Shown one piece after another: positions 25,200 to 30,620 of a DNA stretch of 64,000 nt. The first letter of the stretch is position 1. Each line of letters begins with the position of its first letter. This stretch comes from Tupaia tana (lineage: Eukaryota; Chordata; Mammalia; Scandentia; Tupaiidae): positions 12,694,648 to 12,758,647 of the forward strand of contig JAKSZU010000031.1 of NCBI GenBank assembly GCA_026018925.1, in the 5' to 3' direction. The notes under the pieces were generated by a model. That model had not been told where the DNA came from. It ran no database searches and saw only the letters and a program-made list of their open reading frames with translations. Made by a program: the position numbers and the translations under genes.

Positions 25200-27973
25200 A
25201 GCACCCCAACAAAGCCCTCTCACCTAAATGAAAGCCCCACACCTCCCCAGCACCAGATGGCATGATGGTTATGTTGCTGGACTCCCACATGGTTGACTGG
25301 GGTTCAAGTCCCGGATCTAGGGGCGTAAACTCACGCCAGGTGTACACGCGTACGTGCCCAAGATCCCGAGAATGCAGGAGAAGGGATTGAGGAGCGGTCA
25401 TCCTTCCTGCGGGGGTTGGGGAGTGATTTCTCACTTTCTGTCTCTCTCTGTCTCTCTGGGGAGCACACACATCCTACAGCAAAAACCTCTCTTAAAAAAA
25501 AAAAAGAAGATGAAGAGAAAACTGGAAAAAATAGAATAAGTTAAATAATTCTTAAAAATTAAAAAAAAAGAGGGAAGACAAGAATAAGTACATGAACTGT
25601 AAAACAAACAGGTAAGTGAATTACAGCATGTCGCCAGTACACACCCTTCACGGACGGCTCTGCTCTCCTCCCCCTACACACAAATCAGCTCCGTGTCTCC
25701 AGAGTGCAGAGACCTTGTCTCAAAGTTTCATAAGTGGACAGCGCAGAAAAGACCTTCAGTTAAGTTTTATCCCAGCCCAAGGAGCCAGCGGTCAAGGAAG
25801 ACAGACATGGGACCAGCAGTTAGCGTAATAGCTATGTCGCTGAACTCCCATGTAGTTGACCGCGGTTCGAGTCCTGGATCCAGGCGCATGTGCGTGCGTG
25901 CCCAAGATCCCGAGAGGAGAATGGAGGAGAAGGGATTGCGGCGTGGCCATCCCCCCGGGGGGTGATTTCTCACTTTCTGTCTCTCTGTCTGTCTGGCGAG
26001 CACATGTGCCCTATAGCAAGAACTTCTCCAAAAAAAAAAAAAAGGGAGGAAGGAAGACGGACACCCTAGACAATAAAGCCCCCGGCCCCCTTGCTTCCTC
26101 CACAGCCTCTGCTCACACCCAGGCAGCTGCAGACAAGGGCGCTCTCAGGAAATGAAACCCCGCTTGCTCCGGGAGGGCCAGGAAGTCCCTGCGGCCGTCC
26201 CGCGGTGGAGGGCAGCTCAGGTGGACGTCTGCCGCGTCCCAGGTCTGGGACAGGCAGGGGTCTGTGGGTGCCTGTGACTTCTCCGTGTGGGACAGGACTC
26301 CGTAAGGGTGAGGAGAGCTCTGAGTCAGCCCAGCAGTGATTAATCCCCAGGGACCCAGCACTTGGGGCTTTCCGTCCTCTGCATGAACAGCGTCGGGCCA
26401 GGTGATTCAGATGGTGTGACTGTGACGTGTGCCACCGGGGGTGCCGCGGGGCGTCGGCCAGCACCTCGGAGCTTGCCCACGGTGACCAGTGGCACCTGCT
26501 CCCCACCATGGCAACCAAAGACACCCCCCGGTGGGCCAGCAGATGACATAATGGTTATAGTGCTGGACTCCCACATGGCCTACTGCAGTTCCAGTCCCAG
26601 ACCCGCAGACTTGAAACACGCAGGACACATGTGTGCATGTGCATGCCCAAAATCCCAGGAGAAGAACAGAGAAGGGACTGCAGTGTGGCCATCCCCCTGG
26701 GGAGGGTGAGTTCTCACTTTCTGTCTCTCTCTGTCTCTCCAGCAACTGCACACGCCCTAGAGCAAAAATCTCTGTCTGAAATAAAGAAAGAAACTCACTC
26801 CAGCCACATGTGCATGCATGCCCAAAATCCCCGGAGGAGATTAGAAAAGAAGGGTTTGTGGGGTGGCATCCCCCAGTGGGCGGCTTCTCCCTTCCCTCTG
26901 TCTCTCTCCTCTGGGAAGTGCATGCTCCCTCTGGCAAAAAAAGAAAAAACAGAAAGAAAGAGAGAGAGAGAGAGAGAGAGAGGAAGGAAGGAAGGAAGGA
27001 AGGAAGGAAGGAAGGAAGGAAGGAAGGGAGGAAGGAAGGAGAGAGAGAGAAAGGAAGGAAGTAAGGAAGGAAGGACACTGCACCTTTCACCGTGGAGCGG
27101 CGTCAGGCCCCCACGTGGGAAGTCCCCCGTGCACAGGGACAGCCTGTCCTTCCATCCTCAGCCTTCTCTGTGTGCAGCTCTACCTCGCCAACCACCACCT
27201 CCATGGAGATGCTGAACAAAACCGGGAAACACAGAGTTCTGGGCGCCCAAACTCTGAAGCCAGGCCAGCGGTACCAGCTCCAGGATGAAGCCCCACTTGC
27301 GGCCCGAGGGGCTTCTGTAGGAGCACAGACATGGAGCCCCAGTGCATGTTTCCATGGGAAAGCGGGCTCCAGGCTGCAGCCCCTCCGAGGTCCACTTCCC
27401 TGACCAGATCCGCCTTGTCTTCCAGAACAGCCTGCCCTCCCTGGGCCCCTGCAGGCCAGGGGACAGAGAGGAGGGAGGAGTGTCCATGAAGAAGACCAGC
27501 ATGTCCAAAAGCCCTCGACTGTCTCTGCTCCCGTCCACCCCTGCCCTGCCCCCTGGGCTCACCCGTCCCGCCAGCAGCCAGCCTGACTTAAAGCACCCAG
27601 GGCCTGGACTCGTCCACGCGACCAGCCAGCAACATGAAGTCATTTCAGGCTCACATGGGTATGCATTTTCTCTTAGGTTTTTTGTCATAGGGCATGTGTC
27701 TTAGCAGACAGGAGAGAGACAGAGAGATACAGAGACAGGGAAACTGAGACATCTCCCCCCAAGGGGGACAGCCAGGCCACAATCCCTTCTCCTCCATTCT
27801 CCTCCCGAGATTTTGGACACACACGCACCTGCTTGTGTGATTTTCAAGCCACCGGGTGCAGGACTCAAACTGTGGTCAACCACGAGGGAGTCCAGCTGCC
27901 TTAACCACCAGGCCATCGCTGGCCTCTGCTTTTCTTTCTTTCTTCCTTCCTTCCTTCCTTCCTTCCTTCCTTC

Positions 27974-28004
<31 letters not shown>

Positions 28005-28955
28005 TTCCTTTTTTTTAAAGACGTTTCTTCCTTAAGGTATGTGTGCTCGCCGGAGAGAGAGAGAAAAACAGTGAGAGGGGAAATGAGAAATCACCCCCAG
28101 GGGGGGATGGCCGCACCACAGTTCCTTGTCCTCCATTCTCCTCTCGGGATCTTGGCCAGCAGGTGGTGGAATGGCTATGTCACTGGACTCCCATGTAGTC
28201 GACTGTGGTTCGAGTACCAGATCCAGAGGGTTAACACTCACGTTGGGTGGGTGTGCGTGCGTGCCCGAGATCCCGAGAGGAGAATGGAGGAGAAGGGATT
28301 GCGGCGTGGCCATCTCCCCTGGGGGGTGATTTCTCGCTTTCTGTCTCTCTGTCTCTCCAGCAAGCACATGCGCCCTATAGCAAACATCTCTCTAAAAAGT
28401 AGAAGAAGAGACAGTGAGTTGGAAGGAACACAGGAAGAATGAGTGAACCCGTCGCCAGACCGTGAAGGAAAACCTCCCTGAGTCTTCTGGAATGACAGCG
28501 CGCAGCCTTAGGAGGGAGGGAACCAGGAAGCGGGAAAACACACACGGGCCCTCCCTCGTCCTTCTTTATCTTTTTTTTCCTTCCTTTTTCTTTCTTTTTT
28601 TTCTCTTTACTACTGAGTGCCTGCACTTGCTGGAGAGACCGACAGAGACAGACAGACAGACAGGAAGCACACCCCCATGGGAGATGGTCACGCCCCACTC
28701 CCTCCTCCTCCCTCGTCCATTTCTCCCTCCCTTCCGGATTTTGAGCACACACAAACACCTGGCGTATTTCCCAAGCTGCCAGGACTGGGACTCGAACCAC
28801 ACTGTCCACCACGTGGGAGCCAGCTGCGTCACCACCACGGCACGGTCTGGCCCAGAAAGCACCCCTTGTAGGCATGTTTACCATTTCTAAAATCCCTCGG
28901 GACAGCGGGTTGTAATAACGCCCCTGTGCACTTAAAACTCCAGCTATATTCAGTT

Positions 28956-29007
<52 letters not shown>

Positions 29008-29799
29008 GCATGGTTCAGTGGAAAAAGTAAATTATTACGTAACGCACCCAGCAAGCTTATTTTGATAGGGAGAGAGAGAGAGAAGACGAAAACAACCAGA
29101 AATAGGCCCGCGGGGCGCCCGGATACGGGACAGGCCCTCCCTCCGTAGTTGTCCGGTGCTGTCCGGATAAAGGATCGGGCCGGGACGCAGTCCTCTTAAC
29201 CGTGTCGCCGTGCCCCGCAGGACTTGGGAGCGCTGTCAGAGCTAACTTTGCTCTAACTTTCCGTTCCCGTTCCCCTCCCCGGCCCCAGGCCTCGGAGCCC
29301 TTTCCAAATTTAGGCCCGGGACGCAGGGCGTGGCGCAGGCGGGCGGCTCCAGCGCGCGCCCGAACAAAGACCCGGTTCCCCGGCCCGCCCGGAGCGGGGC
29401 TGGGGGCGATCCTGGGGACAGGGGCGCGCGAGCGCGGGGACCCCCTAAGAAAGGGAAGGGCGTGGGTCGCCCCGTCTCTGTCTGGGTCGCTCCAACAGTC
29501 AGGGCGGGCGACTTTCCAAGGACGCCGCGGTTCGGCCGCTGGGACGGTCCCGGCTGGGCCCAGCCTGCCGGTCGGCGGGGCGGGCGCGGCTGCTCCTCGC
29601 GGCGCTGGCACCGCGTGCCGCCCCCACCAGGGAGGACGCCGGGGTGCAGGGCCGCCCCCACCCTCAGCGGGTCCCCAGCCCGCCCCAGCTCCCGGACCCC
29701 TGGCCCCTCGCCCGTCGCCGCGGCTCGCTCACCCTGCGCTGACAGCAGACTGGCCAGCAGGCCGACCAGCAGGGCCGCGTGCACCGCCCGGCGCGCCAT
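1471..29799 (-). CDS. CD99: CD99, partial gene: exons 1-6 with exon 5 duplicated; 3' exons outside window
   Basis: The coding segments are 29733-29799, 10112-10138, 7830-7877, 6231-6275, 4544-4615, 3305-3376 and 1471-1524: 385 nt, about 128 residues. Joined in order they give a signal peptide, an acidic DFDLSDAL module, a Lys/Pro linker, a second acidic module ([10 protein letters not shown]), one or two Pro-rich modules ([11 protein letters not shown]) and a Gly-rich [13 protein letters not shown] module. This is the domain order of the CD99 ectodomain. CD99 is a type I, O-glycosylated surface protein involved in leukocyte migration across endothelium and in cell adhesion. XG and CD99L2 are paralogues: XG lacks the second acidic module, and CD99L2 has Thr-rich linkers. 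Every internal intron interrupts a codon after its first base, so any exon can be skipped or doubled in frame. Intron sizes in order are about 19.6, 2.2, 1.55, 1.6, 1.2 and 1.8 kb. The transmembrane and cytoplasmic exons would lie left of position 1. Identity as CD99 rests on motif order and exon structure, not on an alignment. Confidence 0.85.
1655..1905 (+). repeat. SINE type C with (CT)n
   Basis: Old SINE with a weak B box (gggttcaaatcc). Its CT stretch has grown to a pure (CT)n of about 38 bp at 1839-1876. Confidence 0.65.
1925..1998 (+). repeat. SINE type B, 3'-truncated
   Basis: Only the head remains ('cagggccagtgggtggcagg' to 'ctcccacatgg'). Confidence 0.6.
1999..2370. other. CD99: Intronic DNA, nothing recognised
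   Basis: AT-rich intron; no repeat or exon recognised. Confidence 0.5.
2371..2640 (+). repeat. SINE type A
   Basis: Complete from head (ggacagcaggtggcatgg) to a poly(A) tail of about 22 A at 2617-2638. Confidence 0.85.
2650..2842 (+). repeat. SINE type A, 5'-truncated
   Basis: Starts at the B box (agttcaaatccc), runs through the body and ends in 'tctaaataaataaac'. Confidence 0.75.
3040..3288 (-). repeat. SINE type A at the edge of the exon 5 duplication
   Basis: Complete minus-strand copy whose head (ccggtccc) touches the left end of duplication unit 1, so the original breakpoint is masked. Confidence 0.85.
3305..3376 (-). CDS. CD99: CD99 exon 5b: proline-rich module, duplicate copy
   Basis: 72 nt, the same length, phase and donor (CTCTG|gtaagaacg) as exon 5a, which lies 1.2 kb upstream in the gene. 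Its acceptor is shorter in pyrimidines (ccattctcatcaaacag|) because about seven bases present before exon 5a are missing. It encodes [20 protein letters not shown] within 24 residues. If both copies are spliced in, the ectodomain gains 24 residues in frame. Whether 5b is constitutive, alternative or silent cannot be told from DNA. Confidence 0.78.
3555..4203. repeat. MER2/Tigger-like DNA transposon fossil, copy 1
   Basis: The left end 'gtccctcagtatctgcag' and right end 'ggaggactcagtgta' are inverted relatives of the MER2 termini. The inside also matches ('aatctatgcacatcctc', 'aatacaatgtaaat'). It is split by a SINE at 3805-4041. Confidence 0.6.
3805..4041 (-). repeat. SINE type A inside the MER2-like element, copy 1
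   Basis: Minus-strand SINE with a (GA)n stretch, ending in 'ccacctgctggcccc'. Confidence 0.8.
4544..4615 (-). CDS. CD99: CD99 exon 5a: proline-rich module, first copy
   Basis: 72 nt with acceptor ctcatcttttgcaaacag| and donor CTCTG|gtaagaacg; phase 1-1. It encodes a Pro-rich segment ([20 protein letters not shown]) equivalent to the PRPPNPPKPMPNPNPN region of human CD99. It differs from exon 5b at 4 of 72 bases; three changes are silent and one is Arg for Gln. Both copies are open and have intact splice dinucleotides, so both could be used. Confidence 0.82.
4797..5421. repeat. MER2/Tigger-like DNA transposon fossil, copy 2
   Basis: Duplicate of the element at 3555-4203, also split by a minus-strand SINE. 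It keeps 'tccatagatgccgaacccat' near its end. Confidence 0.6.
5035..5280 (-). repeat. SINE type A inside the MER2-like element, copy 2
   Basis: Placed like the SINE at 3805-4041 but more than 20% different by eye and with its own (TTTA)n tail at 5008-5040. Confidence 0.75.
5716..5880 (+). repeat. SINE type B
   Basis: Head 'ggggccaccaggtagcatcg', B box GGTTCGAGTCC, CT stretch and AATAAA-rich tail. Confidence 0.85.
5889..6150 (+). repeat. SINE type A
   Basis: Complete, diverged B box, tail 'gcctatggcaaaaataaaaacc'; lies in the intron before exon 5a, 80 bp from exon 4. Confidence 0.82.
6231..6275 (-). CDS. CD99: CD99 exon 4: second acidic module
   Basis: 45 nt with acceptor ctctcccgtag| and donor G|gtgagtaac; phase 1-1. 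It encodes [16 protein letters not shown], matching the DDFDLGDAVVDG position of human CD99. The four-glycine end resembles non-primate CD99 proteins. This exon separates CD99 from XG, which goes straight from the first acidic module to Pro-rich sequence. Confidence 0.82.
6433..6714 (+). repeat. SINE type A
   Basis: Complete; body palindrome expanded to a long C/G run; ends in the simple repeat at 6715-6858. Confidence 0.88.
6715..6858 (+). repeat. (GA)n(GGAA)n(GAAA)n microsatellite
   Basis: Compound purine repeat growing from the A-rich tail of the preceding SINE. Confidence 0.9.
6866..7155 (-). repeat. Fold-back SINE pair
   Basis: A plus-strand SINE head (6866-6942) is fused to a nearly full minus-strand SINE (6943-7155), giving heads at both outer ends. 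Confidence 0.8.
7189..7442 (+). repeat. SINE type A
   Basis: Complete; tail 'gcaccctgtagcaaaaatg'. Confidence 0.88.
7443..7829. other. CD99: CD99 intron beside exon 3, non-repetitive
   Basis: GC-richer, CpG-containing sequence leading to the exon 3 donor. No exon or known repeat recognised. Confidence 0.5.
7830..7877 (-). CDS. CD99: CD99 exon 3: Lys/Pro linker
   Basis: 48 nt with acceptor ttctctttag| and donor G|gtaagaac; phase 1-1. It encodes [17 protein letters not shown], a basic, Pro- and Thr-rich linker equivalent to the KKPTAIPKKPSAG stretch of human CD99. Ser and Thr next to Pro fit O-glycosylation. Confidence 0.85.
7965..8277 (-). repeat. SINE type A with 16-bp target-site duplication
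   Basis: AAACTTTATTTCTTTT flanks the insertion exactly (7965-7980 and 8262-8277). The tail is a T run on this strand. The copy is close to the family consensus, hence young. Confidence 0.92.
8460..8997 (-). repeat. SINE type A, split by a younger SINE
   Basis: Outer copy in two parts, 8460-8634 and about 8905-8997, with its head (ctgctggtc) at the right. Confidence 0.82.
8635..8903 (-). repeat. SINE type A, nested insertion
   Basis: Inserted in the older SINE with target duplication AGAGTGAG at 8627-8634 and 8904-8911. Confidence 0.87.
8998..9384. other. CD99: CD99 intron 2, nothing recognised
   Basis: Non-SINE intronic sequence without an exon or a repeat I can name. Confidence 0.5.
9385..9893 (-). 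repeat. SINE type A, split by a nested SINE
   Basis: Outer diverged minus-strand copy: tail part 9385-9438, body and head 9687-9893. Confidence 0.8.
9439..9686 (+). repeat. SINE type A, nested, opposite strand
   Basis: Complete insertion in the older copy with GACAGAGAGG repeated at 9429-9438 and 9687-9696. Confidence 0.87.
9911..10095 (+). repeat. SINE type B
   Basis: Complete; ends only 16 bp from the exon 2 donor, so it is transcribed antisense inside CD99 intron 2. Confidence 0.87.
10112..10138 (-). CDS. CD99: CD99 exon 2: acidic module [10 protein letters not shown]
   Basis: A 27-nt micro-exon. The acceptor has an excellent pyrimidine tract (cttgactttctttt...cttttag) and the donor is G|gtgagta. 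Phase 1-1. Joined to exon 1 it encodes [10 protein letters not shown], the signature just after the signal peptide in CD99 and XG. Too short to be found by open-frame length, but both splice sites are strong. Confidence 0.85.
10165..10599. other. CD99: CD99 intron 1 beside exon 2, non-repetitive
   Basis: A minus-strand open frame of 97 codons (10200-10493) crosses it. It has no splice context and I do not recognise its product; possibly the end of an old retrocopy. Confidence 0.4.
10600..10854 (-). repeat. SINE type A
   Basis: Complete, diverged around the B box; head at the right end (ccacctgctagtcccc). Confidence 0.85.
10930..11457 (-). repeat. SINE type A, split by a nested SINE
   Basis: Outer minus-strand copy: 10930-11008 and 11262-11457. 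Confidence 0.8.
11009..11261 (+). repeat. SINE type A, nested, opposite strand
   Basis: Complete. Flanked by similar 13-mers (gaagggaggaatc and gaaagtgaggaac), an aged target duplication. The head has a CTCF-like core (ccagcaggtggcgt). Confidence 0.85.
11550..11712 (+). repeat. SINE type B
   Basis: Complete with a short CT stretch; tail AATAATAAATAAAC. Confidence 0.87.
11713..12466 (+). repeat. TG/TGCA-rich low-complexity tract
   Basis: After about 190 bp of ordinary sequence, 11910-12420 consists of irregular 'gtgtgcatgtgtg' words, an eroded (TG)n minisatellite. Open frames across it (His/Thr/Cys-rich) are artefacts. Confidence 0.7.
12467..12660 (-). repeat. Fold-back SINE, tails outward
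   Basis: Minus-strand tail and body (12467-12604) fused to a plus-strand 3' end (12605-12660, gcgagcacatatgcc). Confidence 0.75.
12767..12955 (+). repeat. SINE type B
   Basis: Head 'ggggccagcaggtggcgtga', short CT stretch, A-rich tail. Confidence 0.85.
12988..13155 (+). repeat. SINE type B
   Basis: Complete; tail 'gccctgaagcaaattaaataaac'. Confidence 0.87.
13276..15327. other. CD99: GC-rich intronic segment with TG-rich core
   Basis: Two kilobases of CD99 intron 1 without SINEs. 13990-14350 is a (TG)-rich degenerate repeat; 14360-15300 is GC-rich with scattered CpG. Open frames on both strands (up to 351 codons, minus) have repeat-like composition and no splice support. Confidence 0.5.
15328..15590 (+). 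repeat. SINE type A
   Basis: Complete; CTCF-like head (ccagcaggtggcgt) and intact B box. Confidence 0.87.
15620..15790 (+). repeat. SINE type B
   Basis: Complete with a four-base head deletion after 'ggcatgg'. Confidence 0.83.
15880..16113 (+). repeat. SINE type C
   Basis: Diverged copy, recognised by 'gggccaggtccgtggcct', the body and the tail 'tcttcagcaaaaaatc'. Confidence 0.6.
16114..16603. other. CD99: CD99 intron 1, nothing recognised
   Basis: Mixed-composition sequence with no named repeat and no exon. Confidence 0.45.
16640..17120 (-). mobile_element. LINE-1 3' end, 5'-truncated
   Basis: The reverse complement contains the end of ORF2 and a 3' UTR: aaatgtccacgaacagatga, then ggcacatatactccatggaa, then 'gaaagagagacattgtatgt', ending 'gaatgtataaaaaaataat'. 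Shares its 3' UTR with the fragments at 21.4, 23.2 and 48.5 kb. Confidence 0.8.
17195..17424 (+). repeat. SINE type A
   Basis: Complete with a shortened CT stretch; flanks 'aacctaatg' and 'aacctaacg' look like a target duplication. Confidence 0.87.
17870..18110 (+). repeat. SINE type C
   Basis: Old copy with B box 'ggttcaaatccc', body and CT stretch; 17430-17870 to its left is unassigned intron. Confidence 0.6.
18357..18613 (-). repeat. SINE type A
   Basis: Complete, close to consensus in the body (cgagaaatcaccccccaggg). Confidence 0.9.
18614..18710 (-). repeat. SINE fragment, head half
   Basis: B box to head of an older copy next to the preceding SINE; probably the element into which that one inserted. 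Confidence 0.65.
18711..19250. other. CD99: CD99 intron 1, nothing recognised
   Basis: Non-repetitive by eye; no splice-bounded exon. Confidence 0.45.
19251..19466 (+). repeat. SINE type A, 3'-shortened
   Basis: Head to CT stretch; joins the next SINE directly. Confidence 0.83.
19467..19680 (+). repeat. SINE type B
   Basis: Head 'ggtccggcaggtggtgtggt', intact B box, tail 'gccctgtagcaaattaaaac'. Confidence 0.87.
19720..19892 (-). repeat. SINE type A, internal deletion
   Basis: Lacks the palindrome part of the body (about 70 bp deleted between 'agacagacc' and 'gcatgcacc'). Confidence 0.8.
19893..20540. other. CD99: CD99 intron 1, nothing named, with poly(A)
   Basis: Contains a tract of about 23 A (20410-20432) and otherwise unassigned, moderately GC-rich DNA. 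Confidence 0.45.
20620..20715 (+). repeat. MIR-like ancient SINE fragment
   Basis: 'agcatagtaggatggttcaa' and 'ctggattcaaatcccgactc' follow the MIR tRNA-like head at the expected spacing. Confidence 0.45.
20858..21022 (-). repeat. SINE type B
   Basis: Minus-strand copy with GA stretch, degenerate B box and a head damaged near 'cttactggctc'. Confidence 0.75.
21057..21631. mobile_element. LINE-1 insertion with 5' inversion (twin priming)
   Basis: 21067 to about 21395 is minus-strand ORF2 sequence (aaattggtccacccactgtg in reverse complement). From about 21396 to 21621 the sequence is plus-strand 3' UTR (gactatgaaagagaggcatt). AAAAATAGCA flanks the whole at 21057-21066 and 21622-21631, so both parts came in one event. 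Confidence 0.85.
21762..22007 (-). repeat. SINE type A
   Basis: Complete with a T run at the left and head 'ccacctgctggccc' at the right. Confidence 0.88.
22040..22227 (-). repeat. SINE type B
   Basis: Complete; B box matches 'ggtttgagtcc'. Confidence 0.83.
22228..22723. other. CD99: CD99 intron 1 with a SINE 3' end
   Basis: 22318-22405 is a CT stretch and tail of a plus-strand SINE; the rest is unassigned. Confidence 0.5.
22724..23003 (+). repeat. SINE type A
   Basis: Complete; tail 'gctctaaggcaaaaacctc' plus poly(A). Confidence 0.87.
23006..23186 (+). repeat. SINE type B, cut in its tail by LINE-1
   Basis: Head 'cagggccagcacgtgccatg'. Its AT-rich tail is duplicated on the far side of the LINE-1 fragment. 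Confidence 0.85.
23163..23612 (+). mobile_element. LINE-1 3' end with 24-bp target duplication
   Basis: The body at 23187-23588 holds the last ORF2 bases and the 3' UTR (ggctatgaaggagaaacatt). The flanks 23163-23186 and 23589-23612 are a 24-bp repeat with one mismatch, taken from the SINE tail. Strongly 5'-truncated. Confidence 0.87.
23638..23890 (+). repeat. SINE type C
   Basis: One of the clearest type C copies: 'ggtccagccccttagcgcag', 'agtcccagccctgg', body with 'caggatggagaaac', CT stretch. Confidence 0.72.
24088..24353 (+). repeat. SINE type A
   Basis: Complete, near consensus (cccatgtagtcgaccacagt), long poly(A). Confidence 0.9.
24354..25158. other. CD99: CD99 intron 1, non-repetitive by eye
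   Basis: About 800 bp without SINEs. No exon or named repeat found; a candidate place to look for conserved regulatory DNA. Confidence 0.45.
25159..25199 (+). repeat. (CA)n microsatellite
   Basis: Pure (CA) of about 20 units, likely polymorphic. Confidence 0.95.
25246..25506 (+). repeat. SINE type A
   Basis: Complete; B box 'ggttcaagtcc'. Confidence 0.87.
25507..25805. other. CD99: CD99 intron 1, AT-rich then mixed
   Basis: Nothing recognised. Confidence 0.4.
25808..26043 (+). repeat. SINE type A, young
   Basis: Near consensus with a short deletion after the B box. The flanks 'aaggaagacagaca' and 'aaggaagacggaca' are a target duplication. Confidence 0.9.
26044..26530. other. CD99: CD99 intron 1, GC-rich non-repetitive
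   Basis: CpG-containing sequence without an identified exon; open frames lack splice sites in phase with CD99. Confidence 0.45.
26531..26785 (+). repeat. SINE type A
   Basis: Complete; head 'gtgggccagcagatgacata'. Confidence 0.86.
26790..26950 (+). repeat. SINE, 5'-truncated, with growing tail
   Basis: Body to tail only; its A-rich end leads into the purine microsatellite. Confidence 0.75.
26951..27076 (+). repeat. (GA)n(GGAA)n microsatellite
   Basis: Compound purine repeat attached to the preceding SINE tail. Confidence 0.92.
27077..27675. other. CD99: CD99 intron 1, GC-rich non-repetitive
   Basis: About 600 bp without a recognised repeat. The frames are open but show no CD99-like or other known motif. 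Confidence 0.45.
27676..27926 (-). repeat. SINE type A
   Basis: Complete, moderately diverged. Confidence 0.85.
27930..28016 (-). repeat. (TTCC)n(TTTC)n microsatellite
   Basis: Pyrimidine repeat that abuts the tail side of the SINE at 28017. Confidence 0.92.
28017..28400 (+). repeat. Fold-back SINE pair, tails outward
   Basis: Minus-strand tail and body (28017-28152) fused at 'cttgg|ccagcagg' to a full plus-strand type A copy (28153-28400). Confidence 0.83.
28606..28854 (-). repeat. SINE type A, diverged
   Basis: Degenerate body with 'ctccctcctcctccctcgtc'; head 'cggtctggccc'. Intron 28401-28605 shows nothing. Confidence 0.75.
28958..29006 (+). repeat. Pure 49-A tract
   Basis: Uninterrupted A run 0.7 kb inside intron 1, without a recognisable retroposon body beside it. 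Confidence 0.95.
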
Positions 29800-30600
29800 G
29801 GTGCGCCCCAGCCGCCCAGGGACAGTCCCCGCAGTGGCGCGCGGGCTGCGGCGGCGGCGGGAGGGACCCTCAAGTCGGGGCGGGGCCAGGGCAGGGGGAG
29901 TGGGGGTGCGGGTAGGGGTGCGGCCGTCAGCCCCGCCCCCGCCCACGCCTGCCCTGCCCCGGGCCGCCCCGGGCCACCCCGCCCCAGCCGCGCCTCGGAA
30001 CGCGCAGGCGGGGCCGGGACGGGCGCCCAGGGCCGGGCGGGCTGGAGCTGGGGATCTCTCCGCCGTCTCTGCAAACCTCTCTCCTAGCGGAGACCTCCGG
30101 GGACCGCGCTGCAACGCCCTCGTTCTCGGGAAACGCGGCCCCCTTTCTCTGAGACAGGCCCGCAGCAGCGAGGTGCATCGGCCTCTCCTTGCAAAAGTGA
30201 GGACTCGCTCCCTACCGGCCGGTTCAGCCCCCTCTCTGCCCGTAACGGGGGCCCCAACCCCCCTGGCCACTTGGAAAACTGGGGGCGCCCCTGCCCGCTC
30301 CTAACCCGACTCTCAGGGTGAACCCCAAAAGGGGAGCGAAGGGAAACCCCCTCTCTGCGGAGCACAGCGTGGACGTGACCCCACAGTCAGCGTGTCCCAC
30401 GCAGGAGTGTTTTGGAGAGACAGACGGAGCGAACCCTACGGAAAAGAGATGGGGGTGCGGATTTGGGGGCTCCGGCAACTCGCGGTTGTTTCTCCAGGCA
30501 AGCTCGGGAAACTAGGGTGGGGGCAGGTGAGGGTTGGGACTCGAGTTCTTGGCTGCGAGGTTCCCCGCTTGGATTAGGGGCGTCCCGCGCTGGACCTGAC
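29100..30600 (-). promoter_or_regulatory. CD99: CpG island with CD99 promoter and 5' UTR
   Basis: About 1.5 kb of GC-rich, CpG-dense DNA surrounds exon 1, unlike the surrounding SINE-rich DNA. Upstream of the ATG are GC boxes for Sp1-type factors (ggggcggggc at 29877-29886, ccccgccccc at 29931-29940) and no clear TATA box. This is a housekeeping-type promoter, as expected for the broadly expressed CD99. The transcription start cannot be fixed. CpG density continues to about 30.6 kb, so divergent transcription is possible but unsupported. Confidence 0.75.
29733..29799 (-). CDS. CD99: CD99 exon 1 coding part: signal peptide
   Basis: The ATG at 29799-29797 has a good Kozak context (caccATGG) and lies in a CpG island. 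The 22 codons plus one base start [12 protein letters not shown]: a basic n-region, a Leu/Val/Ala core and a small-residue end (SAQ|G), a typical secretory signal peptide. The donor follows at once (CAGG|gtgagc). Length and layout match the usual CD99 first exon. The frame stays open upstream of this ATG, but that part is GC-rich 5' UTR sequence without a signal. Confidence 0.85.
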
Positions 30601-30620
30601 CCGTAACGGGCTCTGAGTCA

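Noticed and set aside
1471..29799. Assignment to XG or CD99L2 instead of CD99
   Set aside because: XG lacks the second acidic module of exon 4; CD99L2 has Thr-rich linkers and a different signal peptide. Order and spacing fit CD99 best, although exon 6 alone resembles CD99L2.
29242..30304. Open frames of 342 (-) and 324 (+) codons across the CpG island
   Set aside because: GC-rich DNA has few stops. Only the 67-nt CD99 exon 1 segment within the minus frame is supported, by its signal peptide and donor.
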